Program-made: the position numbers and the translations under genes | Shown: positions 11,295-21,867 of the stretch, piece after piece | Numbering within the stretch: the first letter of the stretch is position 1 | Layout of the letters: the number at the start of each line of letters is the position of its first letter | The notes under the pieces: generated by a model | What the model was told of the DNA's origin: nothing | Seen by the model: only the letters and a program-made list of their open reading frames with translations | Databases searched by the model: none | Assembly (NCBI GenBank): GCA_014529385.2 | Contig: CM043969.1 | Span: forward strand, 35,723,446 to 35,787,445 | Direction: 5' to 3' | Length of the DNA stretch: 64,000 bases | Source: Adiantum capillus-veneris | Taxonomy: Eukaryota > Streptophyta > Polypodiopsida > Polypodiales > Pteridaceae

Positions 11295-12376
11295 TCATGC
11301 CCTGTCCATTCTAAGCTTTATGCTACTCGTAGGATTGGAATTAAAAACACTATGGGTAGTGTAGCATTCAAGCCAAACACTGTGTTGTATGGTGTTGTTC
11401 CTATTGATGTTTTGTAAGCTACCCTGTACGCCCATAGTGTTGAGTGTAGCTGTTGATCCCAATCTGTTCTTGATTCTGACACTTTTTAAGTGAGAACCGT
11501 ACATAGTGTTTTATTGGTGGCCTCAGCTTGCCCATTGGCCTGTGGATGGTATGGTGCGGATTTCCTATGTATGACCATGAATTCCTCTAGCAGATATTCA
11601 ATGACTTCATTGAGAAAATGTGTTCCATGGTCACTGACAATTTCTATTGGTAACCCGTATCGTACAAAAATATTCTCATACAAAAATTGTGTCGTGGTGC
11701 GTGCATGAGCTTTTTGTGTTGCTTTGGCTTAGACCCATTTTGTAAGATAGTCCTTGGCCACTATGATATATTGGGTATGGGTGCGATATGCAGGGGGTGA
11801 TATAGGTCCCACAAAATCAATGCCCCATTTTGCAAATGCTCTTGCTCCCATCAGTGGCCGTAATGGCATCTCATCTCTTTTTATTGTCACCTTGGTGCGT
11901 TGACATGCGTCACAACGCTTTACAAACTCTTCCGCATCCATGTGCAATGTAGGCCACCAAATTCATGCGGTTAAGACAATTCTTGTTGTCTTATCGCCCG
12001 AAAAATGGCCTCCACTTATTCCACTATGTGCATGTTCTAGAATCAGCAGGTATTCACTTTCACTTGCACAGATTCTAAGTTGATTGTCCTTACCTCGCTT
12101 ATAGAGTTGGTTCCCAATTAACTGAAAGTCATGAGCTTCCAGCTCTATAGTTTTTTTCTACGCTCTTGTGATGTTCTCAGGGAACGTCCTGGTGGTTAAG
12201 AAGTCAATGATATATTGACTCCATGCAGGTGCTATGTTTACTTGAAACAAAGTTGCGTGGTCCGCTGGTCGTTTGTTGACACTACATATAGTACAATTGA
12301 TAACATAAGAATGTGTGTCCGCATACATAGTTGGCCAATAAACCCCTAACTGTTTCAGTCTCTGGTGTGTCTTCAT
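11295..12376 (-). pseudogene. Element A integrase, zinc-binding and catalytic parts
   Basis: Several frames together give the integrase that inserts the cDNA into nuclear DNA. The region 12376-12158 is the stretch before integrase (LGVYWPTMYADTHSYV, then two cysteines). Next comes CDACQRTK of the zinc domain and the core beginning WGIDFVGPISP with the first catalytic Asp (11947-11729). The second Asp sits in VSDHGTHFLNEV and the catalytic Glu in NGQAEATNKTL (11683-11486), as expected for a DDE integrase. The frame is broken between these blocks by stops and shifts. The same order in A2 (35929-37188) confirms the reading. It is not functional as it stands. Confidence 0.85.
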
Positions 12377-12429
12377 TGTTGAACAATGAAATGCACAACC
12401 CTAGACATGTGTCTCTTCAAGGTAGCACT

Positions 12430-12907
12430 CAAATTCTTCATAATTATCCCTTATGGTTGCTGCATTCACCTTTTTGAGGTTTACACACACTCACAGTTTT
12501 CCATTCTTTTTGGGAACTACCACACTGGGCGAAACCCAATCTATGTGTTCAATTTCATAGATGAATTCAGCTTCCATTAGCTTATCAATCTCTTCTTTGA
12601 TTCGTTTAGCAAATGTGTCATTATATGTATAAGGACGTTGTTTGCTAGGTTTTGCATCCGATTTCAAAGGAATTGTATGTTGGCATATCACTGGATCAAC
12701 TCCTTTGAGGTCTTTATAGGACCAAGCAAACACATCTTTATACTTCTTGAGAATTTGTGTTAGCAGTTCTTCCTCCTCAGGCTCTAAATCGTTAGCTATA
12801 AAAACCGGCTGAGACTTTTCACCTGGTTCTGCGAGGTCTATCTTTTTTGCATTTTCATGCCCATCGTAAGATTCTTGGTTGGTTCTTTCCCTTACTGGTG
12901 GTGTCAT
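12430..12907 (-). pseudogene. Element A reverse transcriptase, N-terminal remnant
   Basis: The frame covers the approach to RT and its first strands, ending in the motif VSPSVVVPKKNGKL and then VCVNLKKVNAATIRDNY, typical of the start of Ty3/Gypsy RT. The sequence then jumps directly into the pre-integrase part (EEFECYLEE, about 12430). The finger/palm motifs, the YxDD box and all of RNase H are missing. A2 still has about 1.3 kb at this point (about 37355-38650), so this is a deletion. The two flanks share an ATAAT-like stretch at the junction. Confidence 0.85.
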
Positions 12908-13075
12908 GATGATTTTTCTGTCCTGGATAGTAAATTTCCGTTAGTGTGATGGTACATTCATGTTCCCCTTTTCTGACTCCCCTTTACCATCACTATCTTC
13001 TTCAGTGGTCCATATCTCTCTTGAAGACCGTTTCAGTTCTTGGTATTTCTGTTTACGCTCCAGTTTGGTCCACTC

Positions 13076-13735
13076 CTAGTCTTTTGTTGTTTCTTTTTTT
13101 GAATTTTGAGATTTTTGTGATTTTGTTCCGGTGTTAGCTTTCCGTACCTGTTTTATTTCCTCTCGCGTTCTTTCTTTTCGATTTTTTGAGAATTTCCCGG
13201 ATATTTGATCCTTTACAAAATCCTCTGCTTTTACCAGCATCAAATAGTGAGTTTTACCTTTTATCCTGGGCATCAGGCTCTCTCTCGCTTTGTTTCCTAC
13301 TCGTTTCCTCCTATAGCGTTCTTGGCGTCTAGGGTGTTGATTAGAAAAATCATAAAACTTTCTAGTCTCGGTTTCATTTCCACGCTCACTTGAGGTGTCT
13401 GAACACTCATTATCTGCATCCTCATTTACTTCCAAATGTTCAAAGGAGTTGTAAAAAATATTCTTGTTCTGGTGGTTCTACCGTCTCTTTTTCTGGTATA
13501 ACGCTTACCATGTAATAGGGTAACGCATCATAGCCATCCTTATCGCAAAATTTTGTTGTTGGGCTGTCGATAATGGTACAGACATCCAGTATGTGTTCCC
13601 ATTCTAGAGGTTCCAAGGCATCTTCACGGAAAGGTTCCGGAATATACTCCTTGTCCCTAATTGTTCTTTCTATGACGCATTCCTCTCTTCTTAAGCTTCC
13701 ACAGTGAGAAGCTCCGCACATCCATAGCTCTTTTG
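13076..13735 (-). pseudogene. Element A protease-RT linker
   Basis: Two frames (13721-13440 and 13435-13076) encode a charged Lys/Arg/Glu-rich linker between protease and RT, with the stretch YDFSNQHPRRQERYRRKR. The same stretch with small changes occurs in A2 at about 39580. There is no recognisable domain. Confidence 0.6.
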
Positions 13736-13997
13736 GTTGCCCTAACCATGCTGGTAGTTCTGATCATGCTACTGTAGCCAAATCAAACTCTTCCACAGGT
13801 GTTTGGTTCACATCTTTGTAACTATGGTCTTTCAGGTGTATTTTAGTTGTTGTCTCGCCAAGTCTGAGGTATATGTGGTCATAACCCCAATCTTGGACCA
13901 TCTTCAATTGTCGCATGAATGGTCATCCCAAGATGATCTCATAATTGTTCTTCTTGTTGAAATCGACTATTGCAAATGTATGTTCATACTCGATTCC

Positions 13998-14318
13998 TCA
14001 CGAAGTGACAATCACTTTTTCTAAGAGTCCTAGAGGCTTCTCCATGAACCCATCTGCCAATTGCAGTTTCATTCTGGTAGCCCTCAAAGCCAGTTTTCCC
14101 CATTTTTTCCAGATTTCTTTGGTGGCGATAACAACCCCTGCTCCACTGTTGAGAATAGCTTTGGAAACTACTCCTTGGAATTCTACTGGTAGCATAGTGT
14201 TTCCATCTTCTCCTTCGTAATATTCTCCAACCTTATTCAATGGTACTGGTCTAGTGTTTAGTTGAGGCCTCTCCAACTCTCTGATCCCTTCTTGTAGCTT
14301 CAAGGTGGGGTCTTTCAC
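13998..14318 (-). pseudogene. Element A first aspartic protease
   Basis: This frame has the retropepsin pattern. The active-site loop reads LNSGAGVVIA where family members have DSGA, so the catalytic Asp is now Asn (a G-to-A change would do this). Downstream are LALRATRMKLQLADG and the flap-like region. In an intact element this enzyme would cut the Gag-Pol polyprotein inside the particle. It lies between the nucleocapsid and RT, the normal position in Ty3/Gypsy. With the altered residue it should be inactive. Confidence 0.7.
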
Positions 14319-14351
14319 TCCAAATTTTTCTAGGCATTTTCCTACTGTGGT

Positions 14352-15437
14352 CTACATGTTTGTCCTTAACCTTAGGAGTTCTGCTAACATGATTGTGCAT
14401 GCCATCGGGGTGGATAAAAACTCAATCAATCCTTGCGAATCCATCACCTTGTTAGAAGAAAGTCTTTGAGATGGGATTGCTCTCACTTCCGACTTAGCTT
14501 CGTACTCTCCCAGGTAAGAGGGTAGGGTTCTCAACGAGTCTGGTTGGCTGTGCCCCTAACTAATAGATCCTTGGTCTTCTCCTTGTGAATGTATCTCAAA
14601 TTTCATATGCGACCTGGCCTTAAATTCTTCAATAGGAGGTAAGATCACATTCTTTTCTTTTCTCATGCTATTCAGGTGGTTACTCATCCTATTAGCTTCG
14701 TTGGCCTCACAGATTTGCTTCCACAGATCGTCTAGACCGTCACAGTCCTTACCCATTTCTGCCAATATTTTAGGCTGGAACTCATCGCTTGTCCCATCTG
14801 TGGTATTTGGCACTACGATAGGCTCTCCTCTGGACTCATAGGAATTAGTGAGTCTTTCCTTTGTTTCCACATGTTTCTCTAAAGTTGGTTGGATAGGGGT
14901 TGGAGCTGGTGCTTCTTGCCAATTTCCAGGTTTACCCAACGGGTCTTCCATCAATGATTGAGCCATCTCGATCATCTTTTTACACATATCCAACCTCTGT
15001 TTTTCTATTTTTGCATATGGATAAGTCATCCACCTTTGCTCCTGGGTTTAGTTCTTTTTTAGTCGAGCTTCATAAACTTTTAGAAGCGCATCCAACTACT
15101 CATTTACCTTGTCTGCCAGTACAGATCCTCCTGATCCTGCACTTTTGGGCTCTGCTATTTCCTTGGGTGCTATGGCTACTGTGGTGTGTGAGCTTAAGCT
15201 AGCTAGATCCTCTAACCGCTCCAATCTGTCCTTTGTATGTTTCAAGTCCTTGGATAGGGTTATTTGCTCTCGTTCTTTTCTAGATTTCCTATGCGCCTTT
15301 CTAGCTTTCCAAGTGCTTCTCTGATTTTTCATTTCTGAACTTTGGGCATCAGTTTTTGGTTCTTCAACTATGGGTTCATTCGTCCTTCTTTGAGCTTGGG
15401 CTCGTAGGTATGATTGTCTCATTTTCCGATCCTCCAT
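14352..15437 (-). pseudogene. Element A nucleocapsid-protease spacer
   Basis: Frames at 15437-15096, 15029-14556 and 14534-14352 encode hydrophilic, charged sequence with short Ser- and Lys-rich stretches. They sit between the zinc-knuckle region and the protease on the same strand. No domain is recognisable. I treat them as pieces of the Gag-Pol frame broken by frameshifts. Confidence 0.5.
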
Positions 15438-16076
15438 TGGAAGGTACTGTTTCTAAAATGTTCAAGGTGGTTTTTTCTCCTTTGCTTGGGTTTTTAGGGC
15501 AATGGGGAATCAAATGAGTAATTCCACATTCTGTGCAATACGCATTGACTCTAATGATTTCATCATGAGGACAGTCAGCCAATGGTCTCCTCCACACTTG
15601 TAGCAGGGTCCCTTGGGTTTTTGAGGTTCTCCTTGAGCTCCTCTTTGTTGGTAAGCATGTCTCTGTCCACTCATGCCTCCATTGGCTATGAACAACAATG
15701 TTCGTTCATCTAAGCTATATCTTCCTTCTCCTAATGCCTGTGTAGCAGTTCGTGGTCCTGTATTTCCGATCATGCTCCATAGTTCTGGTGTCAAGGGTTC
15801 TTCTGGTGGATAATAGACAGGGTTTGCCGCATATCCATTGGGATCTTCATAATATGCATGCATAGGCACCAAAGCCTTATCCTCTGATTCAGTTACCGTT
15901 GGTGTGTATCTTATACCAACTGGTCGTAATCCTGGTAGGGGTGGTTGTTGCCCCAACACCGGTTGTGGTCTTTCTACACCTACAGGTCCTGGTAAATTTC
16001 CTGCTTGATATCTAGGCATCGGTGGAACTTGAGGGGAAGCTACTGAAGCTTGGGGAGCATAAGGTCTGTCTCTCAC
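15376..16076 (-). pseudogene. Element A nucleocapsid with split zinc knuckle
   Basis: The frame 16076-15510 is proline-rich and ends at CYKCGGDHW. The rest of the knuckle (LADCPHD) continues in the overlapping frame 15597-15376, which then adds a second cysteine cluster, CTECGITHLIPHC. Together these give CX2CX3HX4C-like knuckles, which bind RNA in Gag. The shift between frames falls inside the first knuckle, around 15560-15590, and looks like a small indel. The His spacing (X3) is one shorter than in the common retroviral knuckle. Confidence 0.75.
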
Positions 16077-16924
16077 ATATCCCTTGTTATAATAACATTC
16101 CTCGGTCCCATGGTTTGTCCATTTTTGTTCAATAGCACACCACTTCGGCTGTTTATCCTGGGGGCCTGGGGTTTGGCGTACAAGTTGATCTTTTTTAGCA
16201 CTTCATCTATAAGCTGCTCCTGGTTTATTGCTACTTCTCCTTTCGGTGCTATCTTAGAAGACTTGCTTCCACTTTGCTGTGAAGACGAATCGTCATCAAG
16301 GTCCTTGAACTCCCCTTCTTTGTAGACTGCATAATTGTCCACAAGGTACATAGCTTCCTTGTTCAACTCATTCAACATCATGCTCTTCATATGTAAGTCT
16401 TTCTGGAGATGTGCATTCCTTAGTCCTTGGATGAATATCAGCATAAGTCTGGACTAAGTTGGCAGTTCTTCAACAGGACAGAACTTAACATATCTTTTTA
16501 GTCTTAGGGCTGCCTTTCGTACAGATTCTCCATCTTTCTGTTTGAATTTATGGATTTGTGAGACGGTATTATGAGCTATTCCCCTTTGAGAGAATTCCTT
16601 GATAAACTCGTCAAACACTTCCTCCATCGACTCAAAGTCTCTACGCTCTATAGAGTCAAACCAAGTGGCAGCATCATCCTCTAGGGTTAGTACAAACCCT
16701 GCAAATTGGGTAGGAAAACCTAACACCTCTTCGGCTCTAATTACACTCATAAAGGCTGCTACATGATCTCTTGGGTCTCTGCTTCCTGTGTATTTCTTAT
16801 TTACCCAGTTTTGCACTTGAGAAGGTCTAATTCTTTGATGGTCTACAAACCTCATCATTGGATCACCCCATCCTAGTTGATACACCTCCGTAGGCCTTCT
16901 GTAATAGGCTGTTTCCTCTCCCAA
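16073..16924 (-). pseudogene. Element A Gag capsid domain
   Basis: The frame 16924-16454 carries the plant retrotransposon Gag core: GSRDPRDHVAAFMS, an aromatic WFDSI-type segment, and EEVFDEFIKEFSQRG. The frame 16444-16073 continues with FIQGL, the usual end of this domain, and then an acidic/serine linker. Gag would assemble the virus-like particle that holds the RNA. One frame break lies near 16450. The match to Retrotrans_gag-type domains is by motif order only. Confidence 0.8.
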
Positions 16925-17143
16925 TGGTGCTTCTAAGCCATAATTTCTAACGGTTCTCGCTGGAGGTGGTTCTTCTCTGCGAACTCGTTCTATGGGTGGT
17001 CCTCCAGGCTCTGTTGACCCTTGAGTCTTTGGTTTACTCTCTGCCTGATACCTTGAATAGAGTGGTGGTTCTTACAAATCCCTGAGCCCTCGTGTGGCTT
17101 GATAACCATCTCGGTTTCGGTCTGATTCCATTGTTGCGCTCTG

Positions 17144-18118
17144 TCAAAGCCATGCCTGCAATGATGGCTGGTTTGCTGGTTGGTCTTGGTTGTTGAATGC
17201 TTGCGGTTGGGTGGAATGTGAGGTTGCGTCATACTCATCTGAAAAAGGATTCGTAGAGTTGCTTGGGGTGTAGGTGGCTCTTGGCACTTCCTCAGGGGCA
17301 TATGCTAATGCTCCTGGACCTGTTGCTCTCTCTACTTCCTCTGGGAGAATACGTTGGTATTCTCGCCCGTATCTATCAACAAAAACTATGCCCTTCCCTG
17401 TAGTAGTTTCATAAGAGAATAAGTAAAGAACTTTGTCTTTGCTTAATTCTTTTATGTATGGTTCTTTGCTGCGAAAGTAAGAGACTATACCCTCACTCTC
17501 ATGCTTGTACATTCCCACGTTCTCGTTATAAGTTGGAACCGTGGTTGTTTTCTTATCATACATAAAAATAGCTCCGGGCCGATCAATGTTTGGTGGCGGT
17601 TCTTGAGTTTTTGAAACCATTTTCCCTTTCGCCACGTTATCTCCATATCTGTTGTAATCTTCAGGGTTACTATCTATTAAATAGTGGTTCCCCTTTTCAT
17701 CTCGGAATCTATCTCCATCATCATAGACTTGGATTATCTCCAATCTTTGAGCTGGACTCTCTTCGATGCAAATGCACTTGCGGCCTCGATAGTCAGAATA
17801 GACTAGGGCTCCTCTCGAGTTTTTTCCCTCTAAGAAGATCACCGTGAGCTTGGAATCACTCAAAGGATTTTGGGAGGTGCTTCCTCCTCGCATAGGTCCA
17901 TCATAGGTGAAACCTCCTGGCTGTTGGCTACCCATCATGAAGAAAGATTTGTCTGAAGAAGTGTCAGTATCACTCCCTTCCTCAAGAATCGGTGCTAGCG
18001 GATCTAGCCTTGCCTGAGTTACACTCTCTTCGGTGGACACTAAGCTACCTTGGTCACCTGCCACCTTCTGGTCTCTAACAATGTATCTTCCTGATCTTAA
18101 ATTCATCAAACTTATCAA
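17144..18118 (-). CDS. Element A Gag N-terminal extension
   Basis: This is an open frame of 324 codons at the 5' end of gag, beginning MISLMNLRSGR; the second Met (MNLRSGR) is an equally good start. It precedes the capsid core by about 220 bp of broken frame. It looks globular rather than disordered, with two stretches of similar pattern: around residues 90-150 (ALVYSDYRGRKCICIEE, then EIIQVYDDGDRFRDEKGNHY) and around 185-260 (GAIFMYDKKTTTVPTYNENV, then TGKGIVFVDRYGREY). This could be a duplicated beta-rich unit, but that is inference. The C-terminal 60 residues are Asn/Ser/Thr/Gln-rich. I know no function for it. Confidence 0.65.
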   Translation of the reverse strand: MISLMNLRSGRYIVRDQKVAGDQGSLVSTEESVTQARLDPLAPILEEGSDTDTSSDKSFFMMGSQQPGGFTYDGPMRGGSTSQNPLSDSKLTVIFLEGKNSRGALVYSDYRGRKCICIEESPAQRLEIIQVYDDGDRFRDEKGNHYLIDSNPEDYNRYGDNVAKGKMVSKTQEPPPNIDRPGAIFMYDKKTTTVPTYNENVGMYKHESEGIVSYFRSKEPYIKELSKDKVLYLFSYETTTGKGIVFVDRYGREYQRILPEEVERATGPGALAYAPEEVPRATYTPSNSTNPFSDEYDATSHSTQPQAFNNQDQPANQPSLQAWL

Positions 18119-19916
18119 TGCAATTTATCACAAATCCAACCACTCACCTGGCAAAGGGTCAGTTTCTGCACAACTTCTTGCTTTGTTGCTGAATATACCT
18201 ATACACAAGCGTTTTAATTTCGGCAATTGAATGAAAGCATTTATCTGCTAGAGGTTATCTTAGTAATGATTAGTATAACTGGAGAGTTAATCTCAACCAC
18301 TATTGTATTTTATACACTGCTGCTATTCTAGATTAGGTCTGCTAATCTGAAACAGTACTTCCCTCAGATGTTGGTCCATTCACGCGAAAAAGTTTGAATT
18401 CAGTCTTTGCTTCGTCAAATGGGCAAACAAGGTCCAAATTCACTTCTGAAAGAAGTTATGGAACCCCTAAGTCAAATAGAATCTTACTCTCTATTCCAGG
18501 TCAAATTTTCCTTGCAGTAGGCCCTAATAGACATCCTACGCGTAGGATGTCTCCTGCTGTGTTTTGCCTGGATTTTTGCATTGTTGTTTCCCCTTGTTGT
18601 GCTGAGCTTATAGCGGCTTTTACTTTTTGATTTGGACACCTCTTAGCTGATCAATGAGTCAGAAATCTGTTTCAACATCTTGTTGTTGATATTGATCAGT
18701 CTAATCAACTCCAAATTGGACCAAAATTGACTAGGAGGCCTACCTTAGGCTATACAACACCTTACTATGCTCAAAGTCAAAGTCTGGCTTCATTTTCTTG
18801 CATTAGACATCCTACGCGTAGGATGTCTTTTTCATCAGAATGGCTTCAAACTCAAAGCCTAGGCCCCCTTTGAGTTGCTAATCACTTTGGTATACTCAGA
18901 ATTCAGTTTGGAGTCCAAAATCACTCAAAAGACATCCTACACGTAGGATGTCTTTTTGGCCTGTTTGACCCCAGACTTGTCCCACAGCTTCCCCTTGATG
19001 TCAGTAACCCAATGGTATGCTTAGATTTTGGTTTGGATGCCAAAAGTCCCAAATTTCAGCAGTTCTTGCCTTTTTCAGTCAAAAGTGCTAAAGTCCGCTT
19101 TGAACCCAATTTTCTCACCCAAATGAGGTGAAACCCCTTTCAGTCACTCGCTATATCATGCAAGACATGCTCATGGAGCCCTCTTATGGTTTTGGTCTCA
19201 AAATAATATTTTGGCCCTATTTGGGTAGGATGTCTAGCAATTTCAGTCTATCTGGCCTTATCCTGTCAAGATATAGCAAAATTTCCACTTTCTAGTTGAA
19301 ATTAGGGTAAACCCTACCTTCTGAACACACTGGTCAACTCAAAATCCCAAAATTCCTCCAAGATTAGCCTGTAGACATCCTACACGTAGGATGTCTCCTG
19401 GCTTAAAATTAATTTTTTTTCTGACAGCAATGCTCCTGATGCTCTGTAGGTCTATCAGAAACACTCACAGTAACTTTTGGACTTCAATTAGGCTTTCAAA
19501 CACACTTTTGCGTCTTTTACAAACTTATAATGATTTTACCAAGCAGTGTACATGCATGAAATGCTCTAGATCCTGAATCATGATGTCCTACTTACTCTAC
19601 TCCTACCTATCATGTGAAATGGTGATGATGGTGTTTTTTGGTTGCTTTTTGGCCTCTCCGGACTCTCAAGCTCTCCTCTCACCACTTCTACCACTCCAAC
19701 TCCTACTCTAGAACTCGACTACCACCTAAAACTACCTAAGTCTACCTCATCTACCTAAGTCGAAGAATCTAGGCCAGGCACACGCTTCCTAGACTCTCTC
19801 TAAGACCTAGAGAGTCCTCCACCCTCTGATCCTATCTAAATGTAAAGCGAGACTCTTGGCAAGCCAAAAATCCCAATTCTCAAGGATTAGTCTCGGTCAC
19901 CTACCTAAGGCTTTCG
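18119..19916 (-). other. Element A 5' leader
   Basis: About 1.8 kb lies between the primer site and gag without a convincing gene. It contains four copies of the palindrome (18529-19396). Long leaders before gag are known in Tat/Ogre-type elements. Confidence 0.7.
18529..19396. repeat. Palindrome array in the 5' leader
   Basis: The perfect 24-bp palindrome (half-site AGACATCCTACG) occurs at 18529-18552 and 18805-18828. Variants with the central ACGCGT changed to ACACGT are at 18930-18953 and 19373-19396. The intervals are 276, 125 and 443 bp. Sequence following a copy (a TTTTTCATCAGAATGG-like run) matches that of the array at 7186, about 11 kb away in the same element. Confidence 0.9.
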
Positions 19917-19934
19917 TCCCCGGCAACGGAGCCA
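19917..19934 (-). promoter_or_regulatory. Primer binding site (tRNA-Asp type)
   Basis: One base inside the 5' LTR end, the element sense reads TGGCTCCGTTGCCGGGGA. This differs at one base from the tRNA-Asp 3'-end complement used by many plant Gypsy elements (TGGCGCCGTTGCCGGGGA). It would prime minus-strand cDNA synthesis. Confidence 0.8.
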
Positions 19935-19935
19935 A

Positions 19936-20870
19936 TGTTGGACGAATACTCCGTGACGGACGTCAGCATAGCGAGAACTCATCTAACATGTAATGTCAGC
20001 TAAGGAAGAAGCTCGACCCATAGGGGCGTGGAAGCAAGCATAAGGTGTCAGCCTATACTCGACCGACTCCTAACTAATTCCTACAGAGGTCTCTACCAAT
20101 TGTCTAAGTCACATCCTTCAAGAGTGCATAAGAGGAGACTTCCTACAACGCTTTCTAGAGCCGAATACCCATCAAACAATCTCGAAACACCATAGAACTT
20201 GAAGTAGACCCTACTAATACCAATAGGTCGCTCTCCCTAAGGTCCATGAACCAAAATCCCAACCCAAAACACCTGGTGCAGAAACACGTAGAATGTCTGG
20301 CCGAAATCTGCAGGTCTTCGTTTCCGAAATCTAAAGTTCCTAATGTGTAGTTCTACTCAATGTGAACGCGTGGATATGTTGCAATGCAAAATCCGACAAC
20401 GTATGCTCACCCAAACAACCGAGTAAGCTAGTTGAAGGAGCTCGCAAAATCGGACCATACGCGCGCAATGTAGGTATCGGCGCATAGCTCTCGTTGGGGG
20501 CAACACGATGCACTTCTTCGGACTAGATTCCGACCACCGGAGCACACGTAGCATCAAGATGAATTTCACACTCTCTCTCTCGTACACAGTACGCTCACTC
20601 ACAGACTTCAAAACTTGTTTTAAAATGACAACAAGGTCTTTCATTAAGGTCAAAAAGTAGTATATATACCTTACAATTTCTCAAACCCTAAAGTTCCAAA
20701 ATCAATCATCTACTCAATCTAACTATCAAAACTGGGATACAATCTGGAAACTTCTGTAAGTCCCAATAATTACAAGGTGAAAAATCAGATTTTCCTCAAT
20801 GAATGAATAATTACAAAAAATAATAATCCTCCGGGTAGTTACTACCGTGGGGTGTGTCCAGCTTCTAACA
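19936..20870 (-). repeat. Element A 5' LTR
   Basis: 935 bp, the partner of 2972-3906, and the promoter-side LTR in element sense. A TATATATA stretch at 20661-20668 is conserved in both LTRs and is a candidate TATA box. A half palindrome (20285-20298, one base changed) is also present. Differences from the other LTR are frequent in the first few hundred bases. Confidence 0.95.
20661..20668 (-). promoter_or_regulatory. Candidate TATA box in element A LTR
   Basis: TATATATA lies about 205 bp into the LTR in element sense and is conserved at 3697-3704 in the other LTR. Position and composition fit a core promoter, but there is no direct evidence of transcription start. Confidence 0.4.
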
Positions 20871-20875
20871 ATGTT

Positions 20876-21450
20876 CTCCTCCTCGCATGTCGTGACTAAA
20901 CAAAATCATTCATGGAAAATGATTTATATAAAACCACAATTGTAGCAAAAGCATGCAAATATTCTTGAAAGAAAAGGAAAAAAATTGGTTAAACTTACCA
21001 TTGCATCATATCCTTTTACAATTCTAGCTTGCATCTTTGCGATGCAGTTTGGCATGCCCCTTTCCCAGTCCACCATTTGATCTTTGAAATACTCTTCCAA
21101 CCACTCCTTGTAGGGCATCTTTCCATTACAAGAGAAAAAGATCCAACTTTTTCCGCAACCTCGTGTAGATCCTTAAGATGATTTTTTCTTGCAAGCTTTA
21201 TCCGAGTGTCCATGCTTGTGAATCTTGTCCTGGCTATGGGACCGTGATGCAAAGGGTAAAGGAGGGTTTTGGCTATTCTTTGGTCTATCGACTGATCTAT
21301 GTGGGATATCAATGGTGATACCATGGTGCTCTTTGATATGGTAAATGAGCTCGGCACGCTTTTGCCATGCCTTGCTCCATAGGGTACAACTCTTATGAAC
21401 ACAACAATATCATGCAAAAGACCCATCTCTCTCCCTAAATGTCTCAACAT
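20876..21450 (-). pseudogene. Exon-like region upstream of the element A insertion
   Basis: The minus strand holds exon-like pieces in different frames: 21450-21120 and 21118-20998. The latter reads MPYKEWLEEYFKDQMVDW and on to RIVKGYDAM, then meets a consensus splice donor (GTAAGTTT, about 20997-20990). A possible acceptor (TTTGTTTAG) lies near 20900, with open sequence up to the element A target site and a continuation at 2971-2826. I do not recognise the protein, and the exon boundaries and frames do not join cleanly. It could be a host gene fragment or an old transposase. Confidence 0.35.
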
Positions 21451-21587
21451 AGTATTGAAATCCCTATGCCAATGATAGAGTTCACACGATCGTCACATTT
21501 TTATTCTACTAAGTCTATAGTTTCATTTCTTTGTCACAAGAAAGTAATATGCGATAATTTCAAGGTTTTCTTTGATTCTCAAATTTT

Positions 21588-21590
<3 letters not shown>

Positions 21591-21621
<31 letters not shown>
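21591..21621. repeat. (CT)n microsatellite
   Basis: About 31 bp of uninterrupted CT repeat. Confidence 0.98.
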
Positions 21622-21624
<3 letters not shown>

Positions 21625-21778
21625 ATGTGAGTAACATACCATAAGCTACATTGATGAACCTTCTTCCACTTGTGTATGCAAGGAAGACACAGCTGCTCTG
21701 TCCATGTTGACCATTTCAGCCTCTTGCACACCTTCGTCTCCCGATGCCGACACTCTGTCCTTCACATTGCCTTGTTTG

Positions 21779-21781
<3 letters not shown>

Positions 21782-21864
<83 letters not shown>
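21782..21864. repeat. (CT)n microsatellite
   Basis: About 83 bp of uninterrupted CT repeat. Frames that translate it as Ser-Leu or Arg-Glu runs are artefacts. Confidence 0.98.

Positions 21865-21867
<3 letters not shown>

Larger units (their letters stand above)
2972..20870 (-). mobile_element. Element A: 17.9-kb Ty3/Gypsy retrotransposon (Athila/Tat-like)
   Basis: Two 935-bp direct repeats (2972-3906 and 19936-20870) start TG and end CA, and ATGTT lies directly outside both ends as a 5-bp target duplication. The element reads on the minus strand: 5' LTR, tRNA-Asp-type primer site, palindrome-rich leader, extended gag, zinc knuckle, protease, broken RT, integrase, second protease-like domain, palindrome-rich spacer, extra coiled-coil frame, polypurine tract, 3' LTR. 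Size and order fit the non-chromoviral Athila/Tat branch of Ty3/Gypsy. Stops and frameshifts occur throughout, and the RT catalytic core plus RNase H are deleted, so it cannot move by itself now. The LTRs differ at many positions, so the insertion is not recent. Confidence 0.92.

Noticed and set aside
7186-19396. Spaced palindromes as a CRISPR-like array
   Set aside because: Spacing is about 280 bp, the sequence between is itself degenerate repeat, there are no cas genes, and the host is a plant. They belong to element A.
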